DNA from: a virus
IMG/VR virus record: IMGVR_UViG_3300004457_000101
Location: 1 to 26,093 of that record
Reading direction: 5' to 3' (one strand)
DNA: 26,093 bases
Part shown: piece after piece, positions 22,285 to 26,093 of the stretch
Layout: every line of letters begins with the position of its first letter
How positions within the stretch are numbered: the stretch's first letter is position 1
Program-made: the position numbers and the translations under genes
Notes under the pieces: generated by a model
Databases searched by the model: none
Seen by the model: the letters and a program-made list of their open reading frames with translations, nothing else
Told to the model about the DNA's origin: nothing

Positions 22285-22911
22285 ATGCAATTCGACCCAA
22301 ACACTTATGAAACCGTTAAAGAACGTAAAAAGAGATTCTATGCCGATCATCCCGACGGACGCATAGTTCCTAAAAAAGTATATATCACAGAGGAACACGC
22401 TTGTTTCGAGGTCTACGTTTACCTGAATAAAGAAGATCAGTTAAATAACTTGCCCAAGGCTACGGGTCACGGGTTCGAAATGCGCGATAAAGAATTATCA
22501 GTCACTGCTTATGGCAAAAAGTACGAGTCCGTAAATTACTCAAGCTGGACAGAGAACTGTGAGGAATCCGCAGTAGGCCGCGCACTAGATAATGCTGGTT
22601 ACTCAAATAATAAGTGCTCAAAAGAGGAAATGGAGAAAGCCGCCAGAATTTCAAGCGTGTCGCAAAAGCCTCGGCCCCATCAAATTAATAATCTAACAGT
22701 AACCCAAGCGAGTGAGGAGCTAAGTAAGTCCCTAGACACGACCCAAGAAGAGCGCATTAGCCTAATAAATGCAATTACGACATGCATGAATTCACGTGGT
22801 GAAACTTTTGAACAAGTAAAGGATATGATGAGACACTTTTTCAACAAGGAATCCTCGCCACAACTTACAATCGATGAGCTCAGAAAACTAAAAACGGAAT
22901 ACACTAAATGA
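22285..22911 (+). CDS. Single-strand annealing recombinase-like protein
   Basis: A 208-residue protein with AAAGGAG 11 nt before the ATG. Residues 1-120 follow a pattern of a phage recombination family: 'VKERKKRFYADHPDGRI', beta strands, 'GHGFEMRDKE', then 'NCEESAVGRALDNAGY' at about 92-107. The ExSAxGRAL motif is typical of Rad52/Erf-like annealing proteins in phages. The C-terminus is a helical tail. It would anneal complementary strands in phage recombination. First gene of the early operon, followed by Gp157, a common partner. Confidence 0.68.
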   Translation: MQFDPNTYETVKERKKRFYADHPDGRIVPKKVYITEEHACFEVYVYLNKEDQLNNLPKATGHGFEMRDKELSVTAYGKKYESVNYSSWTENCEESAVGRALDNAGYSNNKCSKEEMEKAARISSVSQKPRPHQINNLTVTQASEELSKSLDTTQEERISLINAITTCMNSRGETFEQVKDMMRHFFNKESSPQLTIDELRKLKTEYTK

Positions 22912-23420
22912 AATCGCTTTACACCATATCAACCGAATTGGTTGAGTTAACGAACACACTAGAAGCTACGCATGGGGAGCTCACACCCGAGATCGAAAAA
23001 CTACTAGAAGTAAACGAAATTAGTTTAACTACCAAACTAGACTCATACGACAGGCTACTAGACGAGCTTAAGATGCGTGAGGAGTTTTTAAAGGAAAAGG
23101 AGCTCGCTTTTAAAGCCGCTAAGCAAGCCATGGGTAAGTGCCAGGATCGTCTTAAAACGAACATAAAGGCTTGTATGACGTTATTAGGGCTAAAGCGCGT
23201 GAACGGTAACGATTGCTCGTTCTTATTAAGTAACGCAGCTCCTAAGCTTAGTGTGGTGGATGATTCTAAGATTCCAAATAAATACTGGATAACTGAAACC
23301 ACGTTCAAGCTCGATAACGCCGCTTTGCTTGCTGATCTAAAGGATGGCGCTAAATTGGAAGGTGTCGGGCTAGAGGACGTGGTTTCTTTAAGAAGGTCGA
23401 TAAACAAGGAGACAAAATGA
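22908..23420 (+). CDS. Gp157-family protein
   Basis: A 170-residue protein with a long coiled coil at about 45-100 and a C-terminal part 'VVDDSKIPNKYWI' and 'LDNAALLADLKDG...LEGVGLEDVVSLRR', the hallmark of siphovirus Gp157 proteins (I-P-x-x-Y-W, then K-x-L-L-x-x-L-K-x-G-x-x-x-x-G). Gp157 genes lie beside recombination genes; resistance-related roles have been proposed but the mechanism is unclear. It overlaps its neighbours by ATGA. Confidence 0.78.
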   Translation: MKSLYTISTELVELTNTLEATHGELTPEIEKLLEVNEISLTTKLDSYDRLLDELKMREEFLKEKELAFKAAKQAMGKCQDRLKTNIKACMTLLGLKRVNGNDCSFLLSNAAPKLSVVDDSKIPNKYWITETTFKLDNAALLADLKDGAKLEGVGLEDVVSLRRSINKETK

Positions 23421-23680
23421 GTAAGGAACTTGAGCAACTTTTTAAGGGAATGTTAAAAGAGGTTACTGAGAATCGCGACTCAGAAGCGGACAAAATAGAG
23501 CGCGACGAGCTTGCTATAAAAAAACTTTGTTCAGAACTGAACTTAGGAAATACGTTTTTATTAATAAGCAACGACCACGAGAACGGGCGCAATGTTACAA
23601 ACATTCGTTCATCAACAATAGATAAAGTGGTTTTATTGGGATTATTGGAATTAACAAAGCATAGGATTATAAACTCGTGA
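23417..23680 (+). CDS. Unknown early protein
   Basis: An 87-residue protein, acidic and helical in its first half (KELEQLFKGMLKEVTEN), then strands with 'TFLLISNDHENGRN' and a helix. No family recognised. ATGA overlap with Gp157 upstream and a GTGA overlap with the next gene. Confidence 0.6.
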   Translation: MSKELEQLFKGMLKEVTENRDSEADKIERDELAIKKLCSELNLGNTFLLISNDHENGRNVTNIRSSTIDKVVLLGLLELTKHRIINS

Positions 23681-23904
23681 GTAAATTTATAAAAGTAAAT
23701 TTGTCTTTTTCTGAACATATTTTAATTAATTTTTCTAATGTTACTTACGTTGGCCATCCTGAACCAACACCAAGTAATCTAAGAGAAGACATCACGGATG
23801 ATTATCGGTTTTTTATAGCTTTTCCTAATGTATATAAAAGAGTCTATGGCGATAAAGAATTTGTAGAAAAAGAACATAAAGATTTAATAGAGAAGCTTCA
23901 ATGA
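23677..23904 (+). CDS. Unknown early protein, GTG start
   Basis: A 75-residue protein that begins at a GTG overlapping the preceding stop (GTGA). It is beta-rich at the start (FIKVNLSF, HILINF) with a charged C-terminus. No motif recognised. The coupling to both neighbours supports it being real. Confidence 0.6.
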   Translation: MSKFIKVNLSFSEHILINFSNVTYVGHPEPTPSNLREDITDDYRFFIAFPNVYKRVYGDKEFVEKEHKDLIEKLQ

Positions 23905-24161
23905 TTACCGAAAAAACATTAAATAATATGTCAGAGGTTATTGATTTTAAAAAACCCGGAGAAATGGTGCATCTCTTCGTAGAAGACTATATCGATCTCT
24001 ATAAAGCTGTTATTGATATGCGGTCAGCGCTTACCTTGATTGTTCAAACAGATAAAAAAGAATTAGAAAGCATGACCACAGACGATTTAATAAACGCGAT
24101 TACTTATGACGTAAATGAAGCTAAAATAACTCTAAAAGAACACTTCGAGACAAGAATATGA
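23901..24161 (+). CDS. Unknown early helical protein
   Basis: An 86-residue acidic, helical protein with no recognised motif and no cysteine. ATGA overlaps join it to the genes on both sides. Confidence 0.6.
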   Translation: MITEKTLNNMSEVIDFKKPGEMVHLFVEDYIDLYKAVIDMRSALTLIVQTDKKELESMTTDDLINAITYDVNEAKITLKEHFETRI

Positions 24162-24301
24162 GTGATTTGGATATCGTTGGTAGAATTATTTTTGCGTGGA
24201 TAGTGGCGAATCAGTTTAAACACTGGCAAGGCAACGCTAGCGCTGGAGCATTTATGTTTTGCTTGTTGTTTTTATTTATGCCCATGGTGAAAGAAAAATG
24301 A
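24158..24301 (+). CDS. Tiny membrane protein
   Basis: A 47-residue ORF (start MSDLDIVG) with a weak hydrophobic N-terminal segment and a strong C-terminal span (AGAFMFCLLFLFMPMV). Its ATG overlaps the previous stop (ATGA), and its stop overlaps the next start in the same way, which supports translation despite its length. Function unknown; superinfection or lysis roles are possible for such proteins. Confidence 0.6.
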   Translation: MSDLDIVGRIIFAWIVANQFKHWQGNASAGAFMFCLLFLFMPMVKEK

Positions 24302-24510
24302 TGCGCATTCACTGGATACCGCTTTATTTGTTACTTGGGATGAATTTAGCTGCTGTTTCTATCGCGATATACAAAACAATGACGAAACCAACAATGGCAG
24401 AACAGGCTTTTAATTCGTGTATGGAGCAAAAGGTAAGTGCGTATATGTGCTACATGTCTATGAGGAATCCTATTAATTTTAATGAAGCGCCTATGAGGAG
24501 AAAAAAATGA
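24298..24510 (+). CDS. Small single-span membrane protein
   Basis: The ATG at 24298 gives 70 residues and an ATGA overlap with the upstream stop; an upstream in-frame ATG at 24259 would lie inside the preceding gene. One membrane span at about 6-22 is followed by a soluble part with two close cysteines (CMEQKVSAYMC) and a basic end. Function unknown. Confidence 0.6.
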   Translation: MMRIHWIPLYLLLGMNLAAVSIAIYKTMTKPTMAEQAFNSCMEQKVSAYMCYMSMRNPINFNEAPMRRKK

Positions 24511-24743
24511 AACAAAAAATAATAAATTTGGCTTTTTGGTTACTTATTGCGGTTACTTTTGTTTTTATGCACAAAACCGTTAAAGATAATAAAAAGTTTA
24601 GCAAAAGAAACGCGGCACTAGAAGAGCTGTTGTCTAGATATGATAAAATAATAATGCAATGTACTGAGCCAAAATCCGAAGCAGAAGTTTTCGCAGAGAT
24701 GGACGAGCAATGCAAGAATGGCGGATGGGTGAGGAAGAGATGA
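24507..24743 (+). CDS. Small membrane-anchored helical protein
   Basis: A 78-residue protein with an N-terminal span (about 7-21), then a charged helix with coiled-coil character and two cysteines. This layout resembles inner-membrane spanins, but the early position and no partner gene argue against a confident call. ATGA overlaps on both sides. Confidence 0.6.
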   Translation: MKQKIINLAFWLLIAVTFVFMHKTVKDNKKFSKRNAALEELLSRYDKIIMQCTEPKSEAEVFAEMDEQCKNGGWVRKR

Positions 24744-25105
24744 AATTACGGGATTTTATAGCCGATAAGCCCATCGGATTTAAGTTTAGATGTGACGACC
24801 ATTTTAACAAACAATTTTATTATGTTTTATTATGTTTTGGCAAACACAGAGTTTTCATAAGGGATTCAAACGACACTGAGTGCTCGGAGCTTTTAGAGCG
24901 CGAGGAACAATGGCAAGAATACACGCCGCCAAAAAAGAAAATCAAAATGTACGCGTGGATGGTAAACAATCTAACCGCCACTGATCCAGATAAAATCATA
25001 GTTTACACGCACTTTTCTCCCGAAGAGTGGAAGTGCCCCGGGCACCCGTCGTCTACATTTAGAGCGCGCGTCCCGAGTATGGATGTTGAGGTGGAGGAGC
25101 TATGA
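24740..25105 (+). CDS. Unknown early protein
   Basis: The ATG at 24740 gives 121 residues, an ATGA overlap and a nearby GAGGAAGAG ribosome site; a start at 24710 would overlap the upstream gene by 34 nt. The protein starts MKLRDFIADKPIGF, is of mixed strands and helices, and has four scattered cysteines. No family recognised. Confidence 0.62.
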   Translation: MKLRDFIADKPIGFKFRCDDHFNKQFYYVLLCFGKHRVFIRDSNDTECSELLEREEQWQEYTPPKKKIKMYAWMVNNLTATDPDKIIVYTHFSPEEWKCPGHPSSTFRARVPSMDVEVEEL

Positions 25106-25437
25106 GCGAAAATGGATTGTGCTGTTATTCATGCAGTAGACCAAGCGCATACTATGATATTGAGCCGATGTGTAATGTGTGCCTTGAATCGTTTGAAGAA
25201 CATAAAACTAAGCTAGAAGAACTCCAGCGCAAGCTCGCCGACGCGAATGCGAAGTTGGGGATTTCGAAGGAAGCCTTAAGGTTTTACGGCAACATAGGCG
25301 AGTTTTATTCTGAAAACCAAACTAATGTTCACGGTTATGGTTTCCAAGAAGAAAAAGGCGCAGAGGAAGAATGGGGATTAATAGATGGCGGAGACAGAGC
25401 GCGTGAAGCTTTAAAACAAATAGAGGGCAAGAAATGA
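25102..25437 (+). CDS. Small phage protein with zinc ribbon and coiled coil
   Basis: A 111-residue protein. CCYSC and CNVC near residues 7-27 would form a zinc ribbon. A coiled coil follows at about 33-55. The C-terminal 'EALRFYGN...DGGDRAREAL' pattern recurs in many small early phage proteins of unknown role. ATGA overlaps on both sides. Confidence 0.65.
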   Translation: MSENGLCCYSCSRPSAYYDIEPMCNVCLESFEEHKTKLEELQRKLADANAKLGISKEALRFYGNIGEFYSENQTNVHGYGFQEEKGAEEEWGLIDGGDRAREALKQIEGKK

Positions 25438-25640
25438 AAACTATAACCATGTCATATGAAGAGTTTTGCGAGTTGCTTGGAGAAGCAAACAACGCGAAGG
25501 AAGAACACAACAACCTTTGTAATGCTATAAAGGAAGTTTATGGAACACACCACAGAGATGTTCTGGAAAGAGCTAACCAGCTCGAAAGAAACAGAGCAGA
25601 AAGCCAATTGCGCGCAATGAAGGCAGCGGGGATTATATGA
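25434..25640 (+). CDS. Unknown early helical protein
   Basis: A 68-residue protein, almost wholly helical and charged, Glu/Asn/Arg-rich with one cysteine pair in the N-terminal half. No recognised motif. ATGA overlaps join it to both neighbours. Confidence 0.58.
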   Translation: MKTITMSYEEFCELLGEANNAKEEHNNLCNAIKEVYGTHHRDVLERANQLERNRAESQLRAMKAAGII

Positions 25641-25831
25641 AAAACGAATGTGACCACCAATACGTAAAGCTATCAGAAATAGCACCTACACCCGATGGCG
25701 GTAGATATAACAACGTACACCTCATGACGTTTAGTAATTGGTCTGGCGATATACTTGCGGCGATGATTCCATATGTGTGCAAGAGATGTAACGAATGCAA
25801 GATGATGTATGAGGTGCGGAATGAAAAGTAA
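25637..25831 (+). CDS. Small CxxC protein
   Basis: A 64-residue protein with C4-x2-H7 at the start and CKRCNEC near residues 48-54, so it may bind zinc. Function unknown. It overlaps the upstream gene by ATGA, and the next gene starts 11 nt before its stop. Confidence 0.58.
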   Translation: MKNECDHQYVKLSEIAPTPDGGRYNNVHLMTFSNWSGDILAAMIPYVCKRCNECKMMYEVRNEK

Positions 25832-26045
25832 TAAAGACCTCGCCAAAGTTCAGCTTATAGAAATTATGGAGATCTTAGAGGATGCTTTATATATCGTTAG
25901 TGGCACCGATATGCAGGAAGAACAAATTATTAAAAATCTCAAGACATTTAAAAAACAGGAAATGATCGATGGTATAATGTCAGACGTGAGAGGTGCGCGC
26001 GAAACGCTTAGGCGTGTAGATAGGATTAAGAATGAAAAAAAGTGA
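25821..26045 (+). CDS. Unknown early helical protein
   Basis: I chose the ATG at 25821 (74 residues) because GAGG lies 7 nt upstream; an ATG at 25809 would include that ribosome site. The protein is helical and acidic with no recognised motif. Confidence 0.58.
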   Translation: MKSNKDLAKVQLIEIMEILEDALYIVSGTDMQEEQIIKNLKTFKKQEMIDGIMSDVRGARETLRRVDRIKNEKK

Positions 26046-26093
26046 AATGCTAGAAATTATGGACAAAGCCTGGAATGACATTCGGCAAACAAA
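26032..26093 (+). CDS. Start of a further early gene (cut by window edge)
   Basis: An ATG at 26032 opens a frame (MKKSEMLEIMDKAWNDIRQT) that runs off the right edge. It overlaps the preceding gene by 14 nt. Too short to identify. Confidence 0.5.
   Translation, partial: MKKSEMLEIMDKAWNDIRQT

Noticed and set aside
22465-22490. GGGTTCGAAATG, resembling a tRNA T loop
   Set aside because: It lies inside the recombinase gene, has no pairing stem around it and no acceptor stem.
22919-23718. Long minus-strand frames of 172 and 122 residues under the Gp157 and following genes
   Set aside because: They are antisense shadows of well-supported plus-strand genes, with Ser/Leu-rich composition and no ribosome sites.
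24507-24743. Inner-membrane spanin
   Set aside because: The layout fits loosely, but there is no nested outer-membrane partner with a lipobox, and the gene lies in the early operon away from any lysis genes.
1-26093. CRISPR array, insertion sequence, integrase or attachment site
   Set aside because: I saw no regularly spaced repeats, transposase motifs, tyrosine or serine recombinase motifs, or paired att-like repeats in the window.

Overview
The window is the middle of a tailed double-stranded DNA phage genome of podovirus type. The evidence is a minus-strand run of terminase, P22-like portal, scaffold, HK97-fold capsid, tail adaptor and tail nozzle genes ending in internal-virion-like genes. 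Opposite it is a plus-strand early block (annealing-type recombinase, Gp157) behind a Cro/CI-type switch. The host is not identifiable from sequence. A Gram-negative bacterium is inferred from a phage-encoded O-antigen polymerase/ligase and from three Sec signal peptides.

Layout. 1-12866, minus: late virion genes, from portal (12866) down to an internal virion protein cut by the left edge. 12916-13350: a lone plus-strand gene. 13347-15621, minus: terminase module, with the large subunit split into an ATPase ORF and a nuclease ORF, followed by a small ORF that has no normal start codon. 15671-17858, minus: a cassette of a ParB-like protein, two tandem Mom-like DNA-modification enzymes and three unusual tRNA-like RNAs. 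17862-21421, minus: metallophosphoesterase, small zinc protease, SSB-like protein, several small unknowns and an HNH nuclease. 21422-22007: about 590 nt with no gene but many hairpins. 22008-22256: repressor and divergent promoter/operator. 22285-26093, plus: early operon of small genes joined by 4-nt stop/start overlaps.

The most interesting region is 15671-17858. Phage Mu Mom is a GNAT-fold enzyme that places a glycinamide-like group on N6 of adenine. Here two Mom-like genes sit next to a tRNA-Gly(UCC) that has every known bacterial glycine-charging element but lacks the usual elbow contacts (A8, no G18G19, G55, U56). Six nt away is a 58-nt mini-tRNA that has lost its anticodon arm but carries the alanine signals G3:U70 and A73 and an encoded CCA. 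A third tRNA-like RNA with a 10-nt larger anticodon loop lies just upstream of the ParB-like gene. I infer that these RNAs may supply aminoacyl groups for DNA hypermodification rather than for translation. This is a hypothesis from sequence and context only.

Other unusual points are Sec signal peptides on two virion-operon proteins (a fibre-like protein and a decoration-like protein); a Wzy/WaaL-like membrane protein translationally coupled inside the capsid-tail operon; a possible prfB-like +1 frameshift or AUU start after the terminase; a duplicated 17-bp element before the scaffold gene; and probable leaderless transcripts. All calls come from reading the sequence; no database search was run.
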